64,000 bases of DNA from Symbiodinium kawagutii (GCA_009767595.1 VSDK01028395.1:460869-524868), one strand, 5' to 3'; numbered from the stretch's first letter, positions 41,527-53,774 are shown. A program made the numbers and translations. Notes: generated by a model from the letters alone, not told the origin.

Positions 41527-41816
41527 CCGGCTTCTATAGGATAACCTGTAGCCTGCAGGGATTGCCCACATGTATCATGCCTGAGAACGATGCAAGATTC
41601 TCTGGTGGACTTACCCGAAACAGGACCCTCGGCATGGAAGTCTTCCTTCCTTTCCTTGTGCAACTACACAGGATCAGCCGGCTTCTATAGGATAACCTGT
41701 AGCCTGCAAGGATTGCCCACATGTATCATGCCTGAGAACGATGCAAGATTCTCTGGTGGACTTCCCCAAAACAGGACCCTCGGCATGGAAGTCTTCCTTC
41801 CTTTCCTTGTGCAACT
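41527..41816 (+). repeat. Tandem duplication with 151-bp period
   Basis: CCGGCTTCTATAGGATAACC starts at 41527 and 41678. About 139 bp are shared, with three to five differences (e.g. TTACCCGAAA against TTCCCCAAAA). Confidence 0.93.
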
Positions 41817-42409
41817 CTTAATAATGTACTCGTGTTGCTCCCAGGCTCACCCTCTCTGACAAAAGGCAAACCAATTGACACGCAATTAGTCATGTTGACA
41901 ACATCAAGTGGTTGCAAAAATGTTTTAAAAAAGCAGATTCCCAAAATTGCCAACAAGAATCCACCAAACATCACAGAAACCTGTTGCCTTGGTAGCAGGT
42001 GCCCAGGTCACCACATAAGCTTTTCTGCGCAAACCAACCTGGTCGTCGATGACGACCAACAGCGGTGTGGTTGTGTCTTCATCTGGGCAGCATCGCAGTT
42101 GCCGCTTCCCGGATCAACCGCCAACTGATCCATGGATGTGAACCGCCACGTGAACAGAAATGTCCGCTCTGGGTTGGGAAAAGAACGTATTCTTGGAATA
42201 CGACAATCAACGTATGCTCAGTTGCTGCATGTCACTTGCTCCATCCGTCTAAGCACAGTAGCACCTGGGGCCTAAATTTGTTGATAAAATCACCTTACGA
42301 GATTTACAAGGATTTAGTAGAGCTTCCCTTGCAGAAGAAGCGCTTGCGTTGTGTGTGGATATGTGTGTAGTCAACACCAGAGGTGCGCAGACGATAGTTC
42401 AATTTTATT

Positions 42410-42475
42410 CTAATATCCAATGGTATTCTAATATCCAATGGTATTCTAGTATCCAGTGGTATTCCAACAATGATG
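42410..42475 (+). repeat. 19-20 bp tandem repeat
   Basis: Three to four copies of the unit TTCTAATATCCAATGGTA. Confidence 0.85.
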
Positions 42476-43120
42476 GATCCAGTGTTATTCCTCACTATTC
42501 ACTGCGTTCCGAACAACTATCCAAAGGATCTAATAGACCAGCACAATGTTGTCAGAAGGCTTCCACGTCATGGTCCTCCGCAACTTCATGATCAGTCCAA
42601 AGAGAAAGAAACAGCGCAAAAATTGAAGTTGGAAGATGCACAATTTGTGGTACGACAGACAAGTCTTGCGTCCCTGTCGTGGCCGCGTGTTCTTGAAGCC
42701 TTGAAGCGAAGTTGCCAATGTTTGCTCCGATTTTTCAGCCCAATTCTGCACTCCACCTTCAGTTCTTCTTGGTGTGTTGCTGTATGTTCTTCAAAGTTTA
42801 GGGCTTACATAAGACTAGGAATGTCAGTACTGCTCAATCTAAAATGTAGTGAGCCCCCGTTGCCGGACGCGGTGACAAATAGAAAACGAGCACATCCTGA
42901 GCCCAGACTCAGTGGCGATAATCCCCAGATATGGGCTCATCCATCAAGGATGGTACATTCCTTCATCCCAAAATGGACACAACTTAACAAGCGCAGCAAA
43001 ACTACCCCAAGTTTGGGAGTGCCACCAAGTAAAAAGCAAATCCAACAATCATATCCAATACTAAACCCATGGTTTCCAAAAATCACTCAGCACCAAATAG
43101 CACCAAATAGCACCAAGTAG
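42470..43120 (+). CDS. Longest non-repetitive open frame (216 codons), unknown
   Basis: Starts with ATG and stays open for 216 codons, far longer than any confirmed exon here. It includes KLKLEDAQFVVRQTSLASLS and a basic, Pro/Ser-rich second half ending SKKQIQQSYPILNP and a CACCAAATAG tandem repeat. It could be an intronless gene, a retroposed copy or chance; a 217-codon run is only moderately improbable in 128 kb of six-frame sequence. No motif recognised. Confidence 0.3.
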   Translation: MMDPVLFLTIHCVPNNYPKDLIDQHNVVRRLPRHGPPQLHDQSKEKETAQKLKLEDAQFVVRQTSLASLSWPRVLEALKRSCQCLLRFFSPILHSTFSSSWCVAVCSSKFRAYIRLGMSVLLNLKCSEPPLPDAVTNRKRAHPEPRLSGDNPQIWAHPSRMVHSFIPKWTQLNKRSKTTPSLGVPPSKKQIQQSYPILNPWFPKITQHQIAPNSTK

Positions 43121-43149
43121 CACCAACGCCCATTTCTCTCCTGGATCTA

Positions 43150-46100
43150 CCTTTGCTCAACCCCCACATGGGACACAGCTACCACCAGTTCCCATCGGTG
43201 CATCCATGGCCCCGGACATAGTTGGCTGACCAAGGTCACCACCACGGCCTTCTGAAGGCCCCCTCGTGGGGCACCGTGGCCGGCCGAGGAGTTGTGTACT
43301 GAACACGCTTGGAGATCTGCTTGGTGACCACTTACTGACATGGAGGTAGGACTGTGCTTGGTCTTACTACCACTGACTGCTGGAAAACTACTGAACTTGA
43401 GGTTACAAATGTGGACATTTGATTGTTATCAAGTTCCACTGACGTGTAGACCTCATACTCTACTCGCGCTCTGATATTCCTTGGCCACCAAGGGACTGTT
43501 TCGCGGCCAGGAACTCCCATGCAACTTGGAATACCTCAAGGAGCAGCCCGGGGCCAGGGTGGTGCTGTCACCGAAGCTATGGGCAGCTATGATTTCTAAC
43601 AAACCGGGGTTTTCCACCACGGCTCCGGAACCGAAACTGTACGTTTCCCCCACGGAATCGTGGTGGATGAACCACCATTCTTATTGTATCACCATCCCCT
43701 AGAAACAATACCCCCTCTCCAACCCATCTCCCTAAAACACTACAAAAAAAAAACGAAGTTAACTTCTAACTGCTCCAAGCCCAGCCCTCCAGGGCTCGCT
43801 GCTGGGACTCCCAGCTGTTGCTCCGTGAGCCGCGACACGTCTCCCAGCTTCACTTTGCCCCGGGCGAAGATGGCTGAGGCTGCGAGGCGCCGAGCCTGCA
43901 CCTGATCCACAGTCCCTTGGGGACTCTCTTGGGATCTGAGTGCCACGAAGTCAACCGATCCAAGATGACACAAGATGATCCAAGGTGATCCAAGGTGATC
44001 CAAGACGGTCCAAGCGTCACTTCTTCAGAAATCGCCTCCGTTTTTGTTCTTCAAAATCAATCGACCACTGTTGGTGAAGGGACCTTTTAGACTTTGAGAA
44101 GCTTCTTCTGAGCCGATAGAATTGAGCCTGTCCCTTGGAGACAATCACCAAGATCAAAATCCCCTACCAGAACTGTACACCACAGTGCTTCCACCGGATT
44201 GTCTCTCAACGTAGCCCCGAAACAGTGATGGTGTCCTTACTATTCCTGGCCAACATGATGATTTTCAGCCGGTTGGGGATACCCATCGTTCTATGACACC
44301 GCCACATGGTCTGAACTGTGGTACTTCCACTACAATCATTGAGAATTATAAGGTGAATATGCATGCACATATGCAAATATGTATTTGTATACAAATATTT
44401 AGATGTATATATACACATATAAAAGAATAGATAGATAGATAGATATATATATATATATTAAATATTTCATATATAAAAATATATAAATATATCACTATTG
44501 AATATCATTGACGGTTCATTCATTGTAGTTCCTTAAGTATCCGTTAACCCAACGGAAGTTTGCATCTGAATGGCCCATCAAAATAGCTCGGTGTGCCACA
44601 CATAAGCAGTGGCAAAAACTGCTGAGTATACAGAAAAATGTCAATCAAGTACATGTCTGAAGAAGCTATTCTGGCATGTAGATGGTCCGGAAAAGCGACC
44701 CTTTCCCAGTTCATTTTGGGATGGTTTCACCTCCGGCCCCATCAGGAGGTGCTCCTCGAAAACCATAGTTGGTGTATCCAGCAGCTACTAGTTATGGCTA
44801 TTACCACCGTAACAACAGTTGGACTAGCTAGTTGTTGGGGCGTACGAACTCATATCACTGGTGTATCTAGCTATTGCTTGGGTGCACCAGCTCAAATTCT
44901 CCCCTGCTCACCATCACCAAGCCAGCCTCCTCGTCATCGCACTGCCCACGGATCGCCACTCCATCACCTGGTGACCCATGGGGATCGACCCTCCCAAGTG
45001 GCGCTCCGTAGCCTCCCTGGGTGTGTCCAGGAGGGCAAGATACCCAACTGTGGACAAGAATGAGCAACGAAATAGCTCTGGCACGAGCCCAAAAGAGCCA
45101 GAAACTGGTGTTCTAAAGGAATGACTTTGTTGACTGGCGCAGAATTGGAACCAGGGTTTCCCCTTGGGCGACTCGGCAGTGCCCAATAGCCTTTCAAGCC
45201 CAAAATTGTTGTGGGAATGGTGTGGACCAAAAAGGATGGGCCAGCTTCGAAGTGTTTCAGTGGTCTTATTATCCTTATCATCTACACAGCTACACTATCC
45301 ATGTGTCGACACCAATGGCTGGACATGTGTGCAATGTTAAGTTGTTGATTGATGGTTGTCGACATTATTGCTCATATCATTGCTGGAGTTGCATCCGCCA
45401 ATCACAGACGGAGTGATACCCGGCCCTTTGTTGTTTGTCGCATGCTGAAAACACCCAGCCCAGGCGGCGTTCCAATTCCATGTCACATTGATAGCTTGTG
45501 AAGGCGGCCCTGGAAACTTCAGGAAACACGCACTCCTCACATGGCAGCATTTGGCAATGGCATTTTCACATCTCTCACTTTCCAATCTGCAAAAGATTGC
45601 AAAAGGTGTCCACACTAGGGGCAAATTGTCAAGAACTTCCGCGTTTCTCCGCTTGCATGTTCTCTGATTCAAGGAAACACCGGCCAAAAAAGATCCGGAA
45701 GAAAGACCTGAAACTGTGGGATTCCATGGAAACAGTGCTTTTCTGAAAGAGGTCCGGTTGGCTTTCCATGGAAGGCACCACCCACCGACGCCTTCGAGGA
45801 TGCCAAAGCCAGCTGTCGCAACAAGGGCTTCCAGTGTTGCTGCAGCGACCAGTTGGGTAAGAGCTCCTCGACAGCTCCGGCTGGATCCAAGAAATCGTGG
45901 CTTCAGCATGGAAGCCAAGCTGGAGTAAGACATGATCCCAAAATCTGCGAAACTCGCTGGAGTTCACCTGGTTTCACCCATGGATACACCACATCCATCC
46001 CCGAAACAGTCACCGCATCCCTGAAACAGAACCCATGAACCAACCAGCCCACCCACCCACCCACCCACCAACCCATTTTCGCCTCGCGGATGCTATGTAG

Positions 46101-46216
46101 GGTCACCATCCAGGCACGACCCGAGAACCACGAACTGCGCAAGAGGCTGGACACGTCTTGGGCGAAGGGCGACAGGCTGTAGTCATTCCAAGCCTTCGCC
46201 GCGTGGGAGGTGGCTC
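43150..46216 (-). CDS. Unrecognised minus-strand gene, seven phase-compatible exons
   Basis: Exons found with the AG|G and G[TCA] rule: 46216..46083 (GRAWMVTLHSIRE at its end), 45866..45792 (ELLPNWSLQQHWKPLLRQLA), 45535..45453 (ECVFPEVSRAAFTSYQCDME), 45016..44968 (EATERHLGGSIPMGHQ), 43911..43801 (ASAIFARGKVKLGDVSRLTE), 43534..43480 (VFQVAWEFLAAKQSLGGQ) and one starting at 43262 (GLQKAVVVTLVSQL; left end open, near 43150-43200). All junction phases fit without a stop, which is unlikely for random picks. Donors by this reading are GC, GC, GT, GT, GC and GA. I recognise no domain; the peptide is soluble and mixed. The start and the true 3' end were not found. The plus strand at 43484-43600 is also open and could be read as coding; I prefer minus because of the phase chain. 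Confidence 0.5.
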
Positions 46217-46219
46217 CTA

Positions 46220-48840
46220 GCAGGAAATTCCACGGGGATGATGGTTGATTGATGGTTGTAGAATTGATGGTTGATGATAGTGAATGATAGTTGATGATGG
46301 TCAATGATGGTGAATTTTGGATTTTTTTGGGAGGGGGAGCCTGAATTCCAAAGACATGCAGGCCCTGTGGCTATGCAACTAGCAGCTGATGTTGCTAGCA
46401 GCTGATGTTGAATGGTCAAATGGCGTAAATGAACCATCTTAGGGTACCCCTCCCTGGAAGAGGATTCTGAAATCTTCCACATTGGACTATTGAGAGCTGG
46501 CCCCACGAGAGCATGACTCGACAGTTGAACAGTTGGTCGATGGTCCGCGGTTGGACATAACATCTGTTTCCAAGCCGTCAGTGTATACGAAGCAGATCAC
46601 CACCAGAGGGTCAGTGGCTCTGGGATGTTGTCCAACAGTGCAAACGGATCAGTCGTGGGTTTTTCAGAAAATGCCGTGCCACTCACACGCAAGTCAGGAG
46701 AACATAGGTGTGCATGTATGCAGACGTGTATATGTTATGTATACACACACACCACCCGCTACTATTTATGTCGGTGCATACTGTGTATACATTCATCTAC
46801 ATGTGTTTCAACTGTGTTGCTGTAGACACTGTATCTTATTTGGGCCTTGAAATCTATCCACGTGCACCCTGGAGAGCCACGAGCGCAGGACCAGGCACGC
46901 TAATGCACCAAATGCTAGGGTCCTGTGGAGAGCTGCTAGGGATCACACCAATCACCACAGATCTATTGCTGTCCTTCATCCTGTACTGCATTGCCAGTCA
47001 TCATCACTTCACAAAATGCTTACTGTAGAGTGTTGGTTGGTGGAATGACCAAATATACTCCGATGTGATGAAGGCGGTGATGGTGATGATGATGGTGATG
47101 ATGATGGTGATGATGATGGTGATGATGATGGTGATGATGATGGTGATGATGATGGTGATGATTGTGACGACGAACCTGAAAGTCGGCAGTTCACCATCCT
47201 TGGGTCTGGTAATCCTTGCTGTCTTACTGCTTGAACCAACTTCACAGTGCACACACCGTGATGGACAGAAAACTTTGCTGTTACTGAGAGATATTTGATG
47301 TAGGCATGTAGAAGCACACCCTGTGTCTAGCACGTTCCTGCGAAACAAGTCATCACCCTCTCCCCAATGAACAGCCTCACCCCATCACCTTGGGTTTGCC
47401 TTGCTATTTCCGTTGGTGGCAACTATACCTCCAAGCCGGACCTGTTTCCCTCAAACAGCAACGAGCACTTCTGCGTAGTTGAGGGCTCCCATCCTGTGCA
47501 CATACCCCACTGGTTTGAACTCCCCTAAACACCAATCTAGTCTAGCTGTTGGGATGTTCAACCCACCCATAGCTGTTGGTTCCTTGCTGTGTACTCATCC
47601 CCAAATCTCCTGGAACAACAAGGGATGCAGCTGTGCCAAGAATGAGAAGATTCCCCCGGAGAAGATCAAATCCTCCTGAGCTTCTCACGTCCCGCCATGG
47701 AGGTACACCCATCACTTAGCAACGGGTCCATAAGGTTATTAGCTCCCATAGGTGGGCCATACCGATAAGTGGGATCATCCAACCCAACCATTACCAGCCA
47801 TACAAGTGTTTTGATCTGGAAACCACCAAAATTCTTGACGGCACACTATGGATCAAGCTGCTAAAATTGAAACTTCCTCAAGAGGAGCTTCCTTCGGCAG
47901 AATCGTGCCATTGATGCTGCAAAACTCCAACCGTCATTACAGCTGCATACGGTTGAGGGTCAAGCCATTGGGTACCCCAAAAACATGTTTTTATTTCATA
48001 GATGTTCATTTTCAATTGCCATATCAGGGGTTCATAAGTTTGCCCCACACTCATATGATGGCAACACTTTTTGCCTCTGCATGCCTTAGATCATCTATGC
48101 CACAGTCAAGCCATCGGGCGCTCAGCCATTTCTTCAGGGCGGTGAACTCATTGGTGAAGGTTTACAATGCTGAGTTGGTGGCATTGCCATGTCGGACCCA
48201 AAATGACGGCCCCAAAACATATCGATTTCGAGTCCCAAAAGTCACCCGTTGGAGTTGTGATCCCAACTGATTTTTTGATAGCAGCATCTTCTTTCAGTAA
48301 GTTGTTTGTGTTTTGCACTGGGAAGATCCCGTTTTGCTTGAATGGACCAATGGACCCCTCGAGAGCACTGGGAAGCAGTGGATTTTGAGCTGATGAGAAA
48401 CACCACATCCCATAGCCGATAGGCAGCCACTTGACACAATCCACAACAGGTTGGGTCTGGCTCTGCAACAATGATGAGCACGAATGGTTGATGGTGATTG
48501 ATGCTGGTTGCACAATGATTGTTGATGATGGTTGATGATAGTTCATGATGATCTATAGTCTATCAATAGGGGTTAAAAATGCTTGAATCAGTAGTGAATA
48601 TGACGACCGATAGTCGGGGATACTGACCACTAGAAAATTCATGGAGATCCGAGGAGATCAACGATATTAATCGTTCCCCATTCTACCATGACCAGAAGGT
48701 GTCTTCAAGTCCAAATTTCGGTGAGTTCTTATTGGATCTCCCACCAAACCGACCGGTGCCAAATCCATGGACCATCAGTGGAAGTGACCCACTGATGACC
48801 GACTGGCACCTCCACCACGAATAGGGATCGAAAGGTCTGG
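46220..48840. other. No firmly supported gene
   Basis: Contains the 12-bp repeat at 47076. A small minus-strand frame DGELPTF between CCAAG|GAT and CAG|GTT near 47200 fits the splice rule but is too short to call. Confidence 0.4.
47076..47163 (+). repeat. 12-bp tandem repeat GGTGATGATGAT
   Basis: About seven perfect copies. Confidence 0.92.
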
Positions 48841-48844
48841 CCCA

Positions 48845-48944
48845 CGAAATGTTTGGTCGCAGCCTAGTGGGCGCCGCAGGATGGACAGGTTCATCCAACT
48901 TGGAGTGGCCCTGGGGAACACAGCGAAATGAACCCCATCAGAAC
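48845..48944 (-). CDS. Probable exon, unknown protein
   Basis: Minus strand after GCCAG|GTTCTG: SDGVHFAVFPRATPSWMNLS, then ILRRPLGCDQTFRG. The acceptor fits the AG|G rule; the donor is not fixed, so the left end is approximate. Confidence 0.4.
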
Positions 48945-49382
48945 CTGGCACTTGTTCCCACAGATGGGTATCTGATATGTTCATGGTATGTAGAAGGTAT
49001 GTTGAGAATAAATACTTCTACTTGACTAGACCTTTTCATTTCTTCTTGTATTAATTTATCTATTTAACAGTTTATGTTTGCATATACCTTTCTGGACAAT
49101 CTAATGTATTGATTTATTTGTTCGTTTTTATCTACATATACATAGAATCTATCCACTTATATATGCATGTAAAGAAAAACTATATACATACATGACATGT
49201 AAAAGTACATATACACACATCTACATCATATAGAAAACAAATGGAAAAAAAATCAAAAGATGAATAAAACATACGTATTATTACGTGTACCCCAAACCCA
49301 GAAAAAAGACACCCGTTTCCCCTGGTTGTAGCGGTTCCTGACGAATCAATCACCAGAGCCAGGTGAGTGAACTGGTTTTACA

Positions 49383-49589
49383 TCAGTCCATCAAGAACTT
49401 CGCAAGTAGCATAAAGAACACCACTTGATGCTTGATGAATCGCCGTCCGCATTCATTGAATGACATCCTCACTGGTAGCTCCATGGCTAGTTCAGTTGAC
49501 GGCCAAGGTTTGTAGTCCGTGCACTGGCCACCAAATTGTCTCATGAATGCGTCCCAAATATCTGCATCAGCTGAGTGAGTTGCAAACAT
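49383..49589 (-). CDS. Open frame of 68 codons, possibly a 3' terminal exon
   Basis: Minus strand, contains DADIWDAFMRQFGGQCTDYK and RMSFNECGRRFIKHQ and ends in a stop at 49383. Composition looks coding, but no AG|G acceptor was found at its start. Confidence 0.35.
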   Translation of the reverse strand: MFATHSADADIWDAFMRQFGGQCTDYKPWPSTELAMELPVRMSFNECGRRFIKHQVVFFMLLAKFLMD

Positions 49590-49656
49590 AGCGGCTGATC
49601 AAGATTGGACAAACAATTCTTGACATCGGCAGGTTTCAAGTTCACATCTCACCTGC

Positions 49657-49860
49657 TCAAGAGGGATACTCCAAATACCCTGGCGCTTTCTCGAAAAGTC
49701 CCTGTATGATGGCAGCTGTCGTGTAGTGTGGTGTAGTGCGTCCTGATGACAGCAACCTGCCCCGACGTGCCCAGACCCCTTGAAGAGTCAAGCTGCGTGT
49801 TCCAAAGATCTCCCGTAGTGTAACCACGGTTCTGCCTGTGCAAAGTGCAGTCTCTCCTTC
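49657..49860 (-). CDS. Possible exon cluster
   Basis: An open minus-strand frame contains RTVVTLREIFGTRSLTLQ and AAIIQGLFEKAPGYLEYPS. A 21-nt exon ERLHFAQ (AAG|GAG to CAG|GCAGAA) could be cut from it in another frame, like the 21-nt exons of adenylosuccinate lyase. Exact borders are not resolved. Confidence 0.3.
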   Translation of the reverse strand, partial: EGETALCTGRTVVTLREIFGTRSLTLQGVWARRGRLLSSGRTTPHYTTAAIIQGLFEKAPGYLEYPS

Positions 49861-49979
49861 TGCTGTCGTCAACCGCAACAAAATGGTTGGTTATCGAAAT
49901 CTGATGTCACGAGTCAAAAAAAATGCAGCATAAATTAATGATAGATATACCCTATGCAAAAAGATCTTGATAGAAAAAC

Positions 49980-50107
49980 CTTGCGCAACGAGCCCTCGAC
50001 CTGCCGATTTGAGGCCTCAAAAAGCACGACAAGTTTCCAAGCATTACTTTGGATCACGAAATCGTTGACTAAACATCCAGTGGCAACAGCTTGCCGCCTC
50101 CAAATGC
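49980..50107 (-). CDS. Probable exon, unknown protein
   Basis: Forty-two open codons between GTCAG|GCATTT and a GT donor (AAG|GTTTTT): IWRRQAVATGCLVNDFVIQS, then NAWKLVVLFEASNRQVEGSL, RK. Both splice borders fit the rule. It follows the exon at 50352..50244 on the same strand but their phases do not join directly, so a small exon may be missing. Confidence 0.45.
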
Positions 50108-50243
50108 CTGACCAGAACATTGAAATGGGACCCAAAACCGGGGTGCTAGACGCCCGACTTCTTCACCATATTTTTCGTGTCAGGGATTTTTACTGGGAAC
50201 ATGAGGTGAGCCCCTGGTTGCGTTTGGTTTCAATATGACCATC

Positions 50244-50352
50244 CTTGCGAAGTTCAGGGCCACCTCTCCGTCAAAGGTTGCAAAGTCCGCGATGGGCGAA
50301 GGTCCGACCCAACCAACGCCCAGGTCCGTGGAGAGTTCTCGAGACGCTTCTC
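50244..50352 (-). CDS. Probable exon, unknown protein
   Basis: Thirty-five codons between CACAG|GAGAAG and a GA donor (AAG|GATGGT): EASRELSTDLGVGWVGPSPI, then ADFATFDGEVALNFA. GC-rich and clearly protein-like. Family unknown. Confidence 0.5.
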
Positions 50353-50961
50353 CTGTGGAGCAGGGGCAGAGCCCAAGTTGGTGGCCTCTTTGCCCAGCAA
50401 ATGCCCACAGTATCTTCACCCAAAAGAGCTCGTGAAAATCCGTGAAATCCCTAGGGTTAGAGGTACGTACGTGGCATGGGACACACCTACTCTATGTTTG
50501 ATGGACCCATCCTGCATCAGCCAAGATAACGCGCAACCAGCCGGTGGATCAGTGAAGGTAAACGGAAACTGACCATGGATGATCCAAGGATTGGACCCAC
50601 GGATTTTCATCGGGACCCTGCTTCATTTGCTCAAGAGATCATCAGCAGCAACCCTGAAAGGGGGAAAAGGGGGATCATGCACCGCAATTGATTATCCAGA
50701 TTGTTTTCTCATCTGTATCAATTGCATAGGGCGCTAGGGAGGTTATTGATTACCCACACATGGACGATGGGCAAGGCGACTCTTAAGAACAGTACATATT
50801 CTTACTATTGGACCCAATAAAAAGTGTACGCAGGACTATTTCAAAAAAGTATCTTCATATAATCATACATACAAGTACCGAGAAAAACTTCAGTGTGTGT
50901 GTGTGTGTGCGTGCATGGGTACACATCTGTATGTTGTGTGTACAAACATCTGTACAGTGCA

Positions 50962-51125
50962 GTAGGCCACCCCAGTAGATCTGCGCAGCGCCTCTCCTGG
51001 TGCAGTCTGCGACACCAAAATGGACCCCGCGGAGAAGCTTCGCAACAGCGACCTAATTCGGGGCAAGGAAGGGCCGACCCTGGGACCCTGTGAGTGGAGA
51101 CTGCGCCTGGTCAGAAGCATTTTAT
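50962..51125. CDS. Possible exon, strand unclear
   Basis: Plus strand: VCDTKMDPAEKLRNSDLIRG followed by KEGPTLGPCEWRLRL and a stop, with a GA donor possible after GGCAAG. Minus strand: SLLRSFSAGSILVSQTAPGE after an AG|G acceptor. Both look coding; neighbours favour minus, residue content favours plus. Confidence 0.35.
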
Positions 51126-51410
51126 GACCATGGAAGGCCATGGAACTCTACTCCAAAAACATCACAATCATTGACCTTTGGCTTACCCAAAAAATGCGTT
51201 GTTATAAGTAGTATTGCGCAGCACTAACAGGTGCTATTGGAGAATACCTTGCTCTGATAAGCTGTTGGGTGATGTGATCTCCGGTCAACAGCTCGGAGCT
51301 ACTAAAAAATCATGTGAGTCTTGCTCTTGCCAAGCATTTTTTCAGTTGAAGTAGCTGTCATGTGAGCTCCAACTTGCCAACCAATTGTGTGTTTCAAAGT
51401 TGGAGCTGTC

Positions 51411-51553
51411 TTTGGACCAGACCCAACCCGTCGGCGACATGGCTGGGTTACCACCAGGCCCCATGTGAGACATTCCGCAGCTCAGGAACTTCAAGGTCTG
51501 TTTCAGGCTGCTCACCGATCGACCACTGGCGATGAGTAAAACTGCAATATCAC
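51411..51553 (-). CDS. Probable exon, unknown protein
   Basis: Forty-seven open codons between GTCAG|GTGATA and a GA donor (AAA|GACAGC): DIAVLLIASGRSVSSLKQTL, then KFLSCGMSHMGPGGNPAMSP. No domain recognised. Confidence 0.42.
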
Positions 51554-52164
51554 CTGACACCAGCAGCCATGGCAAGGATCCAAGAGGAATGGTGCTTCGT
51601 TGCCGCTCTATTGGTAGTTTCCCTGTTGGTCACCATCAATTCTGGGTTGGGGATACCAGCCATTTAATGGATAGCTTAAAATTTTGATTTACAGGTTTTT
51701 CGACATTCGGTTGAATAAGAAATATCAAACAAGCAGCACAGACTGTACCAACCAACTGCGACGTTGTGCGACATTCCTGACATTGGACCTTCCAGCCGAT
51801 GATAGCAGACTTGTGATTGGACCCACAAGGAGAAATTAAATCCTCAAAGATGCTTGTCTTCCAGCCCACCCCCTGGAGTGACCGAGTGACCTGGAAAGTA
51901 CCATAGTACTGTCTTTCCTAAAAATCTAGCACCACTTTCGCATGGTCAAAGCTTTGCCTTGAAGATGATGCCCTCTGGTAGATCTGCACCTACAAGTTGG
52001 TGTACGTCAGTTTGCCATGTCCACCCTTTTCGAAAGCCTGGGTCCCATGAGACGCAACTGGAACATCAAGGGGACCTAGGTTTTCAGATGATACACAAAC
52101 AGGATATCCTTAACAACTACAACAAGTAGAAAAAACCGACCAAAGTTGACTGGCCACATCTGGC

Positions 52165-52328
52165 TGCCGCTGAACCATCCAGCTCACCTTCTTCTGCTGC
52201 ATCTCCAGTGAAATCCAGTGACAGAATGGCAGGGGGGGGCACCGGCACTGGCACTTGCTCGCGCTTGGTAGCTAGAAAGGCCTCCACGCATCGTGCTACA
52301 GGCGGGAGAATGGATCCTGAGGGCAAAC
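52165..52328 (-). CDS. Probable exon, unknown protein
   Basis: Fifty-four codons from GCGAG|GTTTGC: PPVARCVEAFLATKREQVPV, a VPVPPP run, then LSLDFTGDAAEEGELDGSAA; a GC donor (GCA|GCCAGA) closes it. It reads as a linker-rich segment. Confidence 0.48.
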
Positions 52329-53102
52329 CTCGCAATAAAATCAGAACTCGCTATCTCAACTGGGTGGGATCAACTGAGATCTGTGAGCGTGGGAAAATTG
52401 TAAACAACAGTATATGAAACTAGAACCCCAGAAATGGGAGGTGGTTTCAGGTTTGACCGATGATTGTACCACTTTTTGCTGCTCCAAGATGGTGCCTGTC
52501 CATCTACTGGTATTATTGTGGAGTTGCTGCATCGGAGATTGGGTTGATTCCATGATTGTAGGAGGGGGGATTTCAAAGGCGGTGACCATGAATGGTTGAG
52601 CCTTCCAACATCCCAACACCAAGGAACCTTAGGGTGAACATTCAATTGATCGAGGACATGACTACCCTGAATGTGCTTTGACTCACAGACATTGACGGCA
52701 AATCTGTCATACGCATGTGAGTTGCAAACACAGTTAAAACTACGAGTCCGTCAGCTAGAATCCCCGGATATTCTATTATTGATGCAGGTATCTTCGTAAA
52801 CTTGGGACACCTCAGGTATGATTGGTTTCCCTGGCAAAGTGTCCATTATCAACGATTTACGGAGATATGCGTTCGACTCTCCCTAAGCTGGGAGTGCTCC
52901 GTTCGGAGCCGACGACTGGCCCCTTCCCCCTTGTGCTTGTGTCATGGTGATTTTGCCAGAAACCAAGAGACCCAAAACACAAACCAAAATCGCTGACCTT
53001 CCCCATCAAAAACCATCTATCTTGGTTGGCGGTCATCCCCAAAGGTACTACCCAACCATTGAGGTTCCCCCACCAGTGGCTCCATGGTACGGCCACCACT
53101 GC

Positions 53103-53192
53103 CTGTCCGGGCGCACTCTCTGCGGCACTCGCAGCACGCGCTTCGTGCGCGTCGCTGGGGTGGCTATGCCAGAGCGAGAGCAGCGCGACCAC
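53103..53192 (-). CDS. Probable exon, unknown protein
   Basis: Thirty codons, phase 0 at both ends, between TTCAG|GTGGTC and a GC donor (CAG|GCAGTG): VVALLSLWHSHPSDAHEARA, then ASAAESAPGQ. Confidence 0.42.
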
Positions 53193-53589
53193 CTGAATCG
53201 AGAACCCACCGTCCAACAGGTCATGGGAACTAATCATCCAAGAACCGTCTGTAAACCATAGGAAACAATCATAGAAAACAACCATAGGCAACAACCATAT
53301 GTAAAAACGATAGGTAAAAACAATAGGTCACCCTAGGAAGCAAACATAAGTACCATAGGCATCTAATGGCAACCATCTGTAGTTGCTATAACTGACATTG
53401 ACGATCACCAACTTTGGGTAACCAACCATCCAATGGGTCGCCATCCAGGAGGCAACTACAGCCCCTTTTGATCCACCGAATGAACCTGGCTTTTTGGGCT
53501 GATCCAAAGAGTTCCAGTTCACTCAACCACTTGACTCAGCCACTTGACTCAACCAGTTGGCTTCACCTGGTGATTCAACACAATTTTAT

Positions 53590-53760
53590 CACCAGAATAC
53601 CCAGGAGTTTCCAAGTTCCCTGGCGATACCGCAGCCGATCCGCCTGAATCCCCACCAGGCCAATCAGGACGAAGATCCATCGGAATCGCCTCCACCAGAA
53701 GTCGTCCAGGGTCAAAGCCACGTGGCCGTGAAAAGTGCAGGTCCATGGGGAAAGTCGTAG
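53590..53760. CDS. Coding-like segment, strand unclear
   Basis: Plus strand after CAG|GACGAA: DEDPSESPPPEVVQGQSHVA with a GT donor. Minus strand: FRWIFVLIGLVGIQ, a hydrophobic stretch. The tryptophan-rich minus frame is probably the shadow, but neighbours are on minus. Confidence 0.3.
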
Positions 53761-53774
53761 AGCGAAAGATGGGG

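Larger units (their letters stand above)
38610..43100. other. Mostly non-coding, with repeats
   Basis: Apart from the open frames at 40485 and 42470 and the duplications at 39493 and 41527, I see only spacer. 39720-39970 is a cryptically simple tract of CTAATCA-type words. Confidence 0.45.

Noticed and set aside
47004..47348. Frames rich in Met/Val, Ser/Pro or Ile/Thr
   Set aside because: They translate the 12-bp GGTGATGATGAT repeat.
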